DNA of 64,000 bases from Bactericera cockerelli (GCA_024516035.1 CM044965.1:3221146-3285145); one strand, 5' to 3'. Positions 31,987-42,384 are shown, numbered from the stretch's first letter. A program made the numbers and translations. Notes: a model not told the origin generated them from the letters alone.

Positions 31987-32830
31987 GTATTATTATTATT
32001 GTTATCATTAAACACTTTATTAGATATAAAAAGACATATGTACAGTACAAATAATTATTATAACATTTATAACAATTAAAAATGGAAACAATATTTACAA
32101 TAAAAAGGAAAAAGAATAGAAAAAATCTGGTGTAAACATCACACGACTTTCCTTATCATATTAGGAATGGAAACAGGAACAAAAGCCACTGGTGACTCAA
32201 AGGTAACAGTGAGCTAAAAATAAAAGCCAAATTCGTAATCAGCACCTCAAAATCATTGGATTTGATATGTCACAATCCCCATCTAGGATGAATAATAAAA
32301 AAGTTAGTCTGAGCGGGTCCCCCCCAAAATACCGGTAAATTGGGGCCGAGGTCCAAAAAGTTCAAGATATCAAAAAAATGATAAGAAGAGACCCCTATTA
32401 TTTTTTTAATCTAAGAAAATGTTGTTCTGTAATTTTTTTTGTATCTTTAACCAATTCATAGAAGCGGCGCTTGCGGCCAATATTTGCGGCCCTGCGGCCG
32501 CATTTTGCGGCCGATTTCAACCAAAAGTTTCGTGGTTCGTCTGGTGTATAAAATTGATTTGCATACCAAATTTCAAGTCTCTAGCTCTTACCGTTCTTGA
32601 GATATCCTGTTCACAGACAGACAGACGCACGGACCAATGGCTGAAAACAACTTTTTTGGTATCCTGAGGCTATGATTCGTCCAGAAATGTGAAAAACTGG
32701 GTAGGTCAAATTTTCGACGAATACAATACTTTCCTTATTATAGGATAAGGAAAGTAAAATATATATAAACATATGTCCTAACTAAAGGGCGGGGTTATTG
32801 CCCATGGCAATCTCTTCCACCCAACCCTTA
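31987..32830 (-). mobile_element. TAA-tail retroposon (family I) split by a family J element
   Basis: Family I parts lie at 31987-32126 (TTATTATTATTGTTATCATT, AGACATATGTACAGTACAAA) and 32757-32830 (GTCCTAACTAAAGGGCGGGG, CAATCTCTTCCACCCAACCC). Between them is the family J element (32127-32757). Nesting dates J as younger. Confidence 0.8.
32127..32757 (+). mobile_element. Family J element, near complete
   Basis: The ends are related to ACTTTCCTTATNATA, inverted: CACACGACTTTCCTTATC on the left and TATAGGATAAGGAAAGTAAA on the right. The interior has GCGGCC repeats (32467-32515) and the segments shared with 13020-13365. No coding potential. Probably a non-autonomous DNA transposon. Confidence 0.75.
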
Positions 32831-33004
32831 TAGGTAATAGAAATATAATTGATAGGTATTATAATATATTATAGCTAATAGAAAGTAATAAGTCATGAAT
32901 ATATGTTCCTAGGTAATTAATCATATGTATTAAGGTTAAGGCGAAATATAACATTACGACTTTTCCCTCAGGAAATCTATGGAATTGAACTAGACTGTGT
33001 GTGA

Positions 33005-33092
33005 TGGGGATGGAGAGAGCATGGAAGGGAGGGATGGAGGGGAGGAAGGGGGGGAGGGGAGGGAGGGGGGAGGGAGGGAGGATAGGGAGGGA
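33005..33092. repeat. G-rich purine tract
   Basis: Irregular GGGAGG runs occupy the plus strand. There are several closely spaced GGG/GGGG groups, so four-stranded structures are possible. The open frame on the other strand is a product of the bias. Confidence 0.7.
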
Positions 33093-33169
33093 CGAGACTA
33101 AGCTGGGAAGTAGGACCTGGTATAATGTAAAGGACATGGTAGGATAGATTGGTCTGTGAAGAAATACTA

Positions 33170-33378
33170 ATACTCTTTAGTGGAACGTAACCACTAGGCG
33201 AGGTTAATGCTCAAAGCATTTTCTACCACCTAACCCTCAGAGTCTTATTATCATGTTGTGGTCACAAACACAAATTAATGAGGAAAAATTCATGCACTGG
33301 GTGGGTTCGAACTAACGGATCCCTACACTACCTGGATTACCAGACTAGCGCGTTAACCACTTGACTACCAGTGCACGG
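33170..33378 (-). mobile_element. tSINE-H copy, near full length
   Basis: The minus-strand head is CACTGGTAGTCAAGTGGTTA, then ACGCGCTAGTCTGG and a B-box-like GGTTCGAACC-type element in GTTAGTTCGAACCC. The body includes ATGAATTTTTCC, TTTGTGACCACAA and CATTAACCTCGCC. The partner copy is at 58145-58352. Confidence 0.8.
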
Positions 33379-33899
33379 TAGTCAAGTCAAGGTCAAGAAA
33401 GGAGGGAAAAAGGAAGTTGTCCGAATATTCTAGACCACCGATATGATAAAACTGTCCAAGTTAGAGGATAGTGGGACTTAAAAACATTCAAAATGATAAA
33501 CTCAGAAAACGGGTTTAAAACAAAAAAATGGTTCAGTACCAAGATAACTTGGCCGCTAAGAAGATATCACTACCTTCATTGGCTAAAACTTTTTGGATAG
33601 AAACTCTGGAACTTGGCCCTTTTTTTCAACGGCAGTTTTTTTGGGGGTATAATGTACAGGAAATGGTAGGATAGATTGGACTGTGAAAAGGGAGGGAGAA
33701 GGAGAGCTAATGCATTGTTAGGTACCCTGTATGGAATTGGGAGGGAGGGGAGGAGACAAAACAATGGGAGGAGACAATGGGCTGTAAGACTAGAGGGGAG
33801 AGAGATAATTCATTGTTAGGTACCCCCTGATGACTGTCTAACTGTCTGGTCATAGATCCCACCCAAAAGTCAATTTATTCATAACAGGGGCGGTTAACT

Positions 33900-34112
33900 A
33901 TTATTATTATTTCACACTTCATTAATAAGGACTGATGTACAAACAGATCGTCACATATTAATATACAAAATTGGAAACAATATAAGAAAAAAAGAACAGA
34001 AAAAAGTTGAGAAAAAAATATAGGTCTATATTTTTGTAGCTCTACACATGTCCTTACTAAAGGGTGGGGTTATTGCCTTTAGCAATCTTCTCCATTCAAC
34101 TGATAGATGGCT
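33900..34112 (-). mobile_element. TAA-tail retroposon (family I), diverged
   Basis: TTATTATTATTTCACACTTC, GTCCTTACTAAAGGGTGGGG and TTATTGCC with CTCCATTCAAC follow the family order with more substitutions than other copies. Confidence 0.65.
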
Positions 34113-34696
34113 CATAGATAAATAAAATTATAATATTAAATCTAATTAGGGCAAAGCTACAAATTTAAGTTTTATCTCTTTAAATTTAAGTTTTATCCAC
34201 AGATCGGACACGAATTTTCCCACATTCAGCACAATACTGCATGGACCTTTTTAATAGAGACATCACACTGACATACATACCTATTATGAATGAATCACAA
34301 TGACATAACTCACATACCGTTAATTATCGGAAACTTTCGTTTCAAAGATAATAAAGTTGTTATGTTGGTTAGACTTGCTGACAGTCTAATCAGAACATAG
34401 ACACATGTAAACTGGAAATACCTGGGATATGAGTGTATTTTCTATCCATAAATCTATATACAATTATACACTACTGTATAGTATTTCTAAATCTATGGTA
34501 TACCTACATACATATGTCTTTTAACTGACCTCTGATCCACACACAAAAGTAATGTCATCATAGGATAAAATCAATAAAATAATTTTATTAGTATTAATTT
34601 TTATCAAAATACCTAGGAACAATGGCAAATCTTATGTGATTTATTGAAACCAGATCATGTGATTTATTGAAACAATGTGACTCCAATGTTTTGTAT

Positions 34697-34940
34697 TTAA
34701 AATTTGATTACAATATTGTTTGGAAAGGATACCTTCCGGTGCGCTCGTGTTGACCCAGCACCTAAATGGGAAAAATTGTGTCACTTCTCGCCCATCATCA
34801 TGGGCATCCCATCGCCCATGGGCAGGCTACAACACAGACCACAATCGTCTACAGTAGCTCCTGTTGCATGGCTACGAAAAGGCCGTGAAACTCTCATCTT
34901 AATAATAAAAAAACATCGCCTTATTTATACTACCCGATTA
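34697..34940 (+). mobile_element. tSINE-G body, 5' truncated
   Basis: GGTGCGCTCGTGTTGACCCA, CACCTAAATGGGAAAAATTG, TCACTTCTCGCCCATCATCA and TACAGTAGCTCCTGTTGCAT match the family at 57467. It is followed by a scrap of tSINE-C body (CATCGCCTTATTTATACTAC). Confidence 0.75.
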
Positions 34941-35396
34941 GGATCTTACTTCCCTGGCGGAGGGTGGTCGAACCAAGTGAGCCAACTCACTGAATCGGTT
35001 CATCTCAGTGAGAGAGCCAGGATGAGCCATGTCACTTCACTGAACTGTTTTTTTTCCATCTCTAGTGGTCAATGATGGAGTCCGTCCTAAACGGAAGTTG
35101 CGACTCTACTCAGGGATTCAGGCCTATGTATGTAATTACATCATAGGATGTACTAATACTATGTATGTTGCTCTCATGTTTCAAAGCTTGAAGCTGACGA
35201 ATTAGTCAATTACAGAAATATAGCCGCCCGCCCTAATCATAGAATTCGGCGTGGGTACAAAGATAAATTGGGCCCCCACGATAAATTGATATCAATTTAT
35301 GAGAGGACAATGTCAAACTTTGCAAATAGGAGGTATGGGGTGTCCTGTTTCCATCACCCAAAAAGAGGACGACGAAAGATAGGAAAGCTAGGCATA

Positions 35397-36111
35397 CAGG
35401 GTGGTCAAAAAGTAACTTTCCTATGTAAAAGAGATCATATATTTGTTATACATTAATGTTATTGCAAATTTATTTTCAGATTTAAGTTACAAGGTTTGGG
35501 AGATTTTATATGAATCCTACACAATTTCACAGCGATCAAAAATAATGATTTATTTTGCGAAAAAGACAGAACTATACTTGAAACACAACGTGAAAATGGA
35601 CATTTTATGATCCAAGCAAATGTTCCATCAGCTCCAGACTTCTTCCTGTGGGGCTACCTGAAGAAAAAATTCTACACCAATAAACCGCGATCATCAGAGG
35701 AGCTCAAAAACAAAATTCGAGTAGAGATTGAAAAAATTACACCGGCAAAATGTTTAAAAGACATGAAAAATGCTCTAAAATAAACCAATGATAGCATGCG
35801 TTCTAGAGTAGACTACTTGACCGACATAACTTTTTTCACCCTACGTAAAAAATCTCCTTAAAAACTACTGCCTATTGCAATTTTTTTTTGACCATATGAA
35901 ATGAGGGAATATATATTTTATTAAATTTACAGATAGAATATGGATGTCAATTCTTCTGATGGCAATGCTCCCAACACGCTGGCAGCATTACCTCTCTGGA
36001 TTGTCAGAGGTAATGCTGCCAGCGGTATTGCAATTTATTTTAATGTTTTCTGTCCTGTTGATCAAAAGTTATTAAATATTTACATAGGAAAGATACTTTT
36101 TGACCACCCTG
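35397..36111 (+). mobile_element. Mariner-family deletion derivative
   Basis: The terminal inverted repeats (CAGGGTGGTCAAAAAGTAAC...CTTTCCTATGTA and its complement) are flanked by TA on both sides. At 35631-35783 it keeps the C-terminal end of a mariner transposase: the APDFFLWGYLKKKFYTNKPR block around the last catalytic region, then EELKNKIRVEIEKITPAKC and a stop at 35781. The N-terminal domain and most of the catalytic core are gone, so it cannot move on its own. An 18-bp stem hairpin at 35978-36023 lies inside. Confidence 0.85.
35631..35783 (+). pseudogene. Mariner transposase C-terminal remnant
   Basis: Fifty codons plus stop are open and end at TAA 35781-35783. The PDFFLWGYLKKK pattern corresponds to the conserved block that in active mariners is S/P-P-D-L-x-P-x-D-F-x-L-W-G. 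Here the residues before the PDFF are altered by a deletion of the block (the LxPxD part is shortened). No start or DNA-binding region is present. Confidence 0.8.
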
Positions 36112-36199
36112 TACATAGATAGTTGAAGACATCTCGACTCTCACACTTAGCGAAGTTACTGGAAGGTGACAGACTGCCTAAGCATTAAAAGAAATACCT

Positions 36200-36310
36200 C
36201 GACACTTACGAAAGTGAACGGAAAACTCCGATACTTACCGAAAGTTAACGGAATACCTCGACACTTACCGAAAGTTAACGGAATCTCTCGACACTTACCG
36301 AAGGTAACGC
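36200..36310 (-). repeat. mthl: 30-bp tandem array of the exon 3 splice donor
   Basis: On the minus strand the junction TTCG|GTAAGT is at 36298. It recurs as TTCG|GTAAGT at 36268, TTCG|GTAAGT (GTAAGTATC) at 36238, and as a worn TTC|GTAAGT at 36209. The spacings are 30, 30 and 29 bp. The first two extra units are exactly ten codons and open: reading through gives KCREIPLTFG then KCRGIPLTFG. The first two extra donors would therefore add 10 or 20 residues in frame between TM2 and TM3; the fourth would shift the frame. Confidence 0.92.
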
Positions 36311-36496
36311 AGATCTCGACTGGAATGTCGTGCTGATAGTGCGGAAGCACCGCTAGCATCATGACCAGGCACCAATACGCCATGATGAGGGAGAAGATAT
36401 GGCACATGAGGCAGCAGCCATGGAGGTTGCGAAGCTCTGGAACCAGGGCGTACACGATGAAAGTGAAGCCGAGAAATCCGATGGAGGTGGACATTC
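36299..36496 (-). CDS. mthl: Methuselah-like receptor, exon 3 (TM1-TM2)
   Basis: The acceptor is GTCATTTTCAG and the inner donor is TTCG|GTAAGT. It encodes residues 594-658: MSTSIGFLGFTFIVYALVPE (TM1), LRNLHGCCLMCHIFSLIMAY (loop 1, TM2 start), WCLVMMLAVLPHYQHDIPVE and ICVTF. PELRNLHG is a Methuselah hallmark. Gly593 and Gly659 are split codons and both phases fit. The donor is tandemly repeated in the intron. Confidence 0.92.
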
Positions 36497-36742
36497 CTGA
36501 AAATGACAAGGACGTTGGAAATTTACCTTTTGTGATGGAATGACCGAAAGATTGCGCTTCAACGGTTAGCTGAGGGGCTTGGGTTTGTAAGCATGGTTGA
36601 TATCGTGATATCCCTCAATTTGTTAGTTTTAACTTGGTTTAGTCGCGGGAATAAACTTCCTTTCAGCCAGAAGAACTTCCAAGACTCCAGAACCTAGACT
36701 TAATCAAACGATTTCGATAGTTCTTTTTTAAAAGCTTGTCTA

Positions 36743-36940
36743 TTATCGTGCACCAATCTGTATATTTAGTTCAATTTCCTCCATCACTTGTACTTTTTCT
36801 TCTACAACCACACGAAATGTGCTACTTGTGCTGTGGTGTATAATATCACTTGGTAACGCACGAACTATTTTGACTTGGTGGGTTGGAGCGCTATCGCGCT
36901 CCTTAATTATAAAATTCCGACATTTTTCTACTTCCAATTG
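36743..36940 (-). other. Short open frame, unknown, in the intron between exons 2 and 3
   Basis: An open frame on the minus strand reads FIIKERDSAPTHQVKIVRAL, then PSDIIHHSTSSTFRVVVEEK. Its composition is more protein-like than its surroundings, but there is no Met codon, splice context or recognised family. It could be a transposon relic or an unused exon. Confidence 0.2.
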
Positions 36941-37090
36941 AAGAGTACGTTATAAGTCCAAACTAAGGTAGCGTTTCATTCAAAAGATCAAGTTTAGGTA
37001 CTTATCAATCTGAGATGTCCTTTTTCATAATTTATTCCACCCTCAAATCGTTGGAATATTTTAAATATCCCGCCCATTCCGTTGACTTAC

Positions 37091-38614
37091 CCAGAACGTA
37101 GAGAATCTGGAATTCCGGCAATGCCTCGATCTCCGGTTCCTCCTGGTTGTCATGGATACACAGAAGTGGCATCACGTGATCATCTTCGATGAAATACTCG
37201 AGACAGTAGCCTTCGGGAGCGGTGGAGAAGGTTTTCTGGACGTAAGGATAGAAGAGGTCGCCATTGTCTAAAACGAAGTACGTGTCGTTGGCAGAGTTTT
37301 CGGGCTCCAAACGCAGAACTTCAACATCGCATTCCTTTCCGTGAGAGAGATATAGTTTGGGTGGTCCGTCTTTGGGTGGTGGAGTTTTCAGCAGCATTTG
37401 ATTTCTGGGCTCGTTTTCGTTTATGGGTGGCGAGATAGTTGATTTGTCTCTAGTGTGGACGTTATGAACGTGAGTTCGAATGGTTTTGTGTAGAGCTTGT
37501 CTAATGTATGTGTTAACATCATAATCATCTATTTCATTTTCTTCGCTGCTAGATGCATTAGATTGTGGTTTGATGTCTGTTCTGTTTGAGTCTCTTGTCA
37601 TGTTGTTACTCACCATTTCGTCTTTCAAGAGTCCATGTTTGCGAATTTTGTCGAGTACATTTTGAAGTTTTAAGTTCTCTATCAAGGTTTTTGACGAGTC
37701 TAAATTGAGTAGGAAGAATCGGTCATTTTTTCCTTCGGATAAACGTCCTTTGCTTGATAGTAAAGCTAGAAACTCAAGGAGCAATCCTATTTCTTGGTCA
37801 TCCAGATTGATAATGATTTTGTTCATGATGACAGCTGTTCGGATAAGATTAACATCCGCTGGTGTGGCTGTGATGTTTTCATTGGCGAGAAATTTGTCAA
37901 AAAATCCAACTATGTCCTTTGGATTGGCAGTTTTCTTTTCGCCTTCATCTCTCAGTTGTTTAAAACTACTTTCGTTTTTTGTGTCTAGAGTATTGGCATT
38001 GTTCACACTTATTTCTGTTTCTTCACCAATACTTGTTTGTGTGCTTGCTGGTAATGTTAGGTCTTGCATTTCTCTGTTATATACTTCCTCTGCATGTCTT
38101 CCATTCATTGTCATTATGCCACCTGATCGATAGAATCCTTGTTTTGTTGCTCCTCCGCCAACTTCTGATTTGAGCAGCCCATGCCGGTGAATTTTCTCCA
38201 GAACGTTCCTGAATTTCAAACCTTCAATCAGAGATCTTGACGACTCCAAGTTGACAATGAAATACCTATCCTTCTTATTGTTATTCAAGCGATTTCTGCT
38301 CGCCAGTATTCCTAGGAAATCCAGTAACTCGCCTCTTTCTGTGTTGTTCAGGTTGAGTTGTCCTTTGTTGATAATCAGGGCAGTTCGGATGGCGTCTAGC
38401 TCGTCAGTAGTTGCTGTGATGTTTTCGCGGGCGAGAAACTTATCAAAGAATTTGATGACGGCACTGATGCTGGTAGTATTATCAACGAACTCATCTCTTC
38501 TAGGTTCATCATTTCTCGTCCCATTAAATTCACGGGTGCTGATGTCATCTTTTCTTTTGATCGTTTCTCTTTTGTGTCTCTCTTCTTGTGTTCTTTTTTT
38601 CTTAGTATGATTTC
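37091..38614 (-). CDS. mthl: Methuselah-like receptor, exon 2 (long ectodomain)
   Basis: The acceptor is TTTCATATCTAAG and the donor is TTCTGG|GTAAGT. The 1524 nt encode residues 86-592. It begins with a Lys/Arg-rich stretch (KKKRTQEERHKRETIKRK), then a domain of about 100 residues (about 136-236), a Ser/Thr/Asn-rich linker, a second copy of that domain (about 318-417), another linker, and finally the usual Methuselah ectodomain end with Cys513, Cys555 and Cys570 (KECDVEVLRL, FVLDNGDLFYP, EGYCLEYFIEDD, PLLCIHD). The longest uninterrupted reading without splice knowledge seems to begin at 38288, but that codon is TTG inside the first domain. The 5' end is fixed by the Gly codon split with exon 1. 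Methuselah ectodomains are usually near 200 residues; this one is about 570. Confidence 0.88.
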
Positions 38615-38818
38615 CTTAGATATGAAACAAAAAATAGAGCATAATTTATTTATCATTTAAAATACCTATGTAAATAGTTTTTAGGAACCCTTGGCAACTT
38701 TTAAGGAAAGCTGGTTTGAGAAATTTCTGATGTAATTTTGTGATCAAGACAAAATATTTTAAGCTACGTGATAGTTTTGATAACTTCAGATGTGTCTTAA
38801 AGTAGAATAAAGAGAAAG

Positions 38819-38930
38819 TTATCATATTTGTAATAAACACTTTCGTGATATCACAACTACTCAAACTCGCTTCACTAAATCTACGCTGAAAACGGGACTT
38901 CAATCATCGACCTCCTGCATTCAAATCTCG
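38819..38930 (-). mobile_element. tSINE-A copy in intron 1 of the receptor
   Basis: The tail comes first: ACACTTTCGTGATATCACAA, CTCAAACTCGCTTCACTAAA. The head has lost its 5' part after CATCGACCTCCTGCATTC. Confidence 0.75.
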
Positions 38931-38961
38931 GAAAAGTATTGAATATGTATGACTGTAGGCT

Positions 38962-39104
38962 ACATTATGAAATATAATTTATTAAAGTAAAGCCTAGCCA
39001 GACACGCCCTCAAATCGGAGTTTCAACCAATCACAGCGAACTATAGCACGAGTTGAGGACAGTCTGGCTTATCTCGACTGTACTCTGGTTCCATAATTCG
39101 GCTC
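38962..39104. mobile_element. Foldback MITE, copy 3
   Basis: ACATTATGAAATATAATT on the left and GGTTCCATAATTCGGCTC on the right resemble the ends of the MITEs at 5985 and 8192. The GAGTTTCAACCAATCACAGC centre is shared. It lies only 24 bp from the exon 1 donor. Confidence 0.65.
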
Positions 39105-39128
39105 TTTTTCTAATTTTCAGCCACTTAC

Positions 39129-39381
39129 CAGGCAATCCCAGATTGATTTTCACCCGAACAAAAGGAATCGAACTCAAATCCCCGAACGTCCTCACATGAG
39201 CCTCTCTGTACAGATCCATGGTAAATTGGGTGAGTGTGAAGTTAACACACCGGCCCCGGAACATCGCCTGGTGATTTGGACAACACTTTCGCAGGCACAG
39301 ATCCGGGCTGTCTTCACCGCAGTGAGAACAGAGTGACGTCATCACGAGCGTGAACCACACACTTAGCGGCAAGCTCCTCAT
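39129..39381 (-). CDS. mthl: Methuselah-like receptor, exon 1 (signal peptide and first Cys motif)
   Basis: The start chosen is ATG 39381-39379 (MRSLPLSVWFTLVMTSLCSH), a good signal peptide. An upstream in-frame open stretch begins with a GTG codon and is not a start. Residues 22-45 contain CGEDSPDLCLRKCCPNHQAM, the Cys-rich N-terminal motif of Methuselah proteins (LCLRKCC). The donor is TTGCCTG|GTAAGT, leaving one base, which completes Gly85 in exon 2. 5' UTR and promoter were not identified. Confidence 0.88.
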
Positions 39382-39404
39382 CAAAAATTCGATGTTCACT
39401 TCCT

Positions 39405-40250
39405 CTGGGGGAACTAATGGGTTAATGCGAAATCATGATGCTTTGAATGAAAATAGATTTTGGACGCAAGAGGGTTAACTTTCTGATTAGAACTACATAT
39501 TTTGATTATTCGGTTATAATCGTAGGCTGAAATTTTCACTTAGTACTCTGAAAAATATGTTTATTTTAAATTACATAAAATAGATAGAGTCCATCAAATA
39601 ATGAGATCTGAAAAATCTCTCAGGTCAGAATTACCTGATTAGGAGACGTAAAAAAGTATTATTATTATTATGTAAGCAAATTTTTCACATGAGTAAACAG
39701 TTTCTTTAGCGATTATTTTTTCATATTTTTTATGTAGGTACTTATATAGAAATATATATAAATAAAACAAGTATTACGAATTATTTTTTAAAATTCAATC
39801 AGGATTAAAAAGTTTTAGATAGGCAAGTATCTAGTTCGAAGTTAATAAAAAAAAAACAAAAGAGATTTCTAAATTAAAAAGACATCAATTTGTGGGTACC
39901 TACATACTAATATGAACTTTTGCAAAAAAATAAATATTTTTTATTATTATTTTAAAGATCATTTATCTCAAAAATTAGTTTTAAAAAATGTCAATATATA
40001 TTATAAGTTACACTTTGATATTGTTAGCAACTCACACTTCATATCGTTGGCAGAAAACAGATGATTCTTGCGAGAAATTTAAACTGTAACCTTACACAGT
40101 TACCTAGTACCTACCTAGCTAGTCCAGCTTAAGATACTAATTATGTACAGAGAGAAAACTGCAACCTCAGGAGAGTTGATGGACAATTTTATCAAGTTAT
40201 GTCCTCCTATTATCTCAACTGAACGCGGAAAATTTGTGACAGAAAGAGAA
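39405..40250. other. Upstream region of the receptor, AT-rich
   Basis: This should hold the 5' UTR and promoter of the minus-strand receptor. I see no convincing TATA box or initiator that I would choose over background. Confidence 0.4.
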
Positions 40251-40254
40251 GGAG

Positions 40255-41012
40255 ATAGTGGGTGTGTGTGTGAGAGAGAGAAATACTGAATAGGCTAGAA
40301 AGAAAGAGAGAGAAGTAGTGAATGGGAGGGAAGAAGAAGGATTTATCCTTGGATGAGTGAAAGAGAGACAGAGATACAAAGGGAAGAGAGGTGTTAAGAT
40401 TGGAGAGAGGGAATTGAATTGAATTGAATAAAATGCTTGTTTATATTTAATAATTAAATTACAATAAAAAATCTCCTAAGCTAATTCTAACTTATAATGG
40501 AGATTTGCTCCTCTCTTGTTAATGCCTAACTAAAGTAAAGCCTAACTAAAGTAAAGCCTAACAAGGGATGAAGTGAAAGAGGAGAAAAGATGAAAAGTGA
40601 GAGGACAGAGAGAGAAAGAGAAGGAGGAATATAGAGTGAGAGGAGGAAGAGAGAATATTGGTGAAAGGGAGAAAAAAGATTGAGAGGGAAGGATAGGAAT
40701 GTAGAAACTGGAAAGAGGAACAGAGAGATAATTTTAAAGAGAGAGAGAGAGAGAGAAATAGAGGGAGAGAGAGAGAGAGAGAGAAATAAGAGGAAGAGAG
40801 AGAGAGAGAGATAGAGGGAGGGAGAGAGAGAGAGAGAAAATAGAGGAAGGAGAGAGAGAGAGATAGAGGGAGAGGAGAGAGAGAGAGAGAAATAGAGGAA
40901 GAGAGAGAGAGAGAGATAGAGGGAGGGAGAGAGAGAGAGATGAGAAAGAGAGAGAGAGAGAGAGAGAGATAGAGGATTTAGAGGGTGAGATAGAAGGAGA
41001 TAGAGACAAATA
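40255..41012. repeat. (GA)n-rich imperfect microsatellite region
   Basis: Long GAGAGA runs are interrupted by GATAGAGGGAGG and AAATAGAGG variants. Open frames on the complement (Ser/Leu repeats) are simple-repeat products. GA arrays bind GAGA-factor-type proteins in insects, and this lies upstream of both the receptor and the gene at 43938. A regulatory role is inference only. Confidence 0.9.
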
Positions 41013-41274
41013 GATAAAGAAATATTTGAATGAACAGACTACAGGGCGTGGCTAAACTTTAGAATTTTATCCAGCGGCTTGTCAGAGGTGTGGGAGACTG
41101 GCGGGGAAGCAGATAATAAAGATTTGTGTGCATGGGGAGATTCCAGGAATTTTTTTAATCTGAATCGAGTAAATTTGAATTAATGGTGAAATTTTCTAGA
41201 AATGAAACCTGGACAAACGTTTCAAATTTTGTGAAGCACAATGCAGGATATTTGTATATTCTTACTTATTATTA

Positions 41275-41475
41275 TTATCTGATCTGGTTGCAGGGTTTTC
41301 AGTGAAACCCTTACAATTAACACGGCGACCTAATTAGATTTATTGTGACCAGTTGATTCTATTTGGTTTTAACGTCCTGATTGAGATAAATAGTCAGGAC
41401 AGGGGTTTTACCCTCCCTTCGCTGGGAATCGTACCAGCTACCCACATTAACCTCACCCAGACTGGGTAGGGCCGG
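41275..41475 (-). mobile_element. Element with 5S-SINE-B-like tail (variant L), copy 1
   Basis: CTGATCTGGTTGCAGGGTTT, AGTGAAACCCTTACAATTAA and GTGACCAGTTGATTCTATTT also occur at 62155-62260. Both copies continue into GGTTTTACCCTCC.TTCGCTGGGAATCG, the reverse of the 5S-SINE-B tail. A related scrap is at 57290. Confidence 0.65.
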
Positions 41476-41479
41476 AATG

Positions 41480-41605
41480 TATCCCTTACAAACAATTGTA
41501 CCCAAATTAAGAATACAAATTTTTGTCGGCACGGGGATTGAACCCGGCACATTCCGTATGGTAAGCGAGTGCTTAACCACTGAGCTAATCGCGCGCTCTT
41601 TATAC
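41480..41605 (-). mobile_element. tSINE-G head, minus strand
   Basis: On the minus strand it reads GATTAGCTCAGTGGTTAAGC, ACTCGCTTACCATACGGAAT and GCCGGGTTCAATCCCCGTGC, a complete tRNA-like head. The body is short. Confidence 0.8.
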
Positions 41606-41611
41606 CATAGA

Positions 41612-41854
41612 CTAGCGGGCTGTCGCCCGCTTTGCGACCCGAGGCATGGCCCGCAAAGCAAAAAATCCTTTTTCGCCAATGGCAGGTGTTGTAGTGGGAA
41701 TTTCGAAAAATCCCGTCTTATTGCACATCTAGACTATAAGACAAAGCTACCTACCAAATTTCAGCTTCCTAGGACTTACCAGTTCGGAGAAACAGTGATG
41801 AATCAGTGAGTGAGTCAGTCAGTCAGTGAGTGAAACTCTCTTTTTAAGTATAGA
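41612..41854 (-). mobile_element. Non-autonomous Helitron, copy 1
   Basis: On the minus strand it starts TCTATACTTAAAAAGAGAG after an A. It ends with the hairpin GCGGGCGACAGCCCGC and CTAG followed by T, the expected A|TC...CTAG|T Helitron boundaries. It is 243 bp and shares most of its sequence (TTGCACATCTAGACTATAAG and complement) with the copy at 56839. Confidence 0.9.
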
Positions 41855-42096
41855 TTTATAAACACTATACACTTTATTTTTTTTGCCAGATCTAGACTGT
41901 TTCCGGATATTTGACACACACTGTACCTGGACTTTTTCTTAGTGCCACATAATTTACCTCAATGAATTTGGAAAAGAAACTCTACTTTTCTCTAATTTTT
42001 GTTTGCCATTCGTATAATTAATTAGCCTAATAGATTTTGACCTTTAGCTTTTAGCCTAATGGATTAGGCTGATAAGAATGGGTAGGGGTTAATTTT

Positions 42097-42325
42097 AGAC
42101 AGAGAGAGAGAGAGGAAAAGACAGAGATATAGAGAAAGGAGAGAGAGAGGGAGAAAGAGAGAGAGAGATAATGAGAAAGAGAGAGAGAGGGAGATAGAGA
42201 GAGAAAATGAGAAAGAGAGAGATAGATAAAGATAATAGAGTATCAACATGAAAGAAATAATGAGAAAGAGAGAGAGAGAGAAATAGAGAGAGAGAGAGAG
42301 GGAAAGAGAGAGAAATAGAGAGAGG

Positions 42326-42373
<48 letters not shown>

Positions 42374-42384
42374 GAGAGAGAGGT

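Noticed and set aside
37705..38173. Plus-strand open frames of 64 and 142 codons
   Set aside because: They are antisense shadows of receptor exon 2, whose frame is supported by splice phases and homology.
38286..38288. Start of the receptor coding region at 38288
   Set aside because: The codon is TTG within the first repeated domain, and the frame continues upstream to the acceptor at 38614 and joins the signal-peptide exon.
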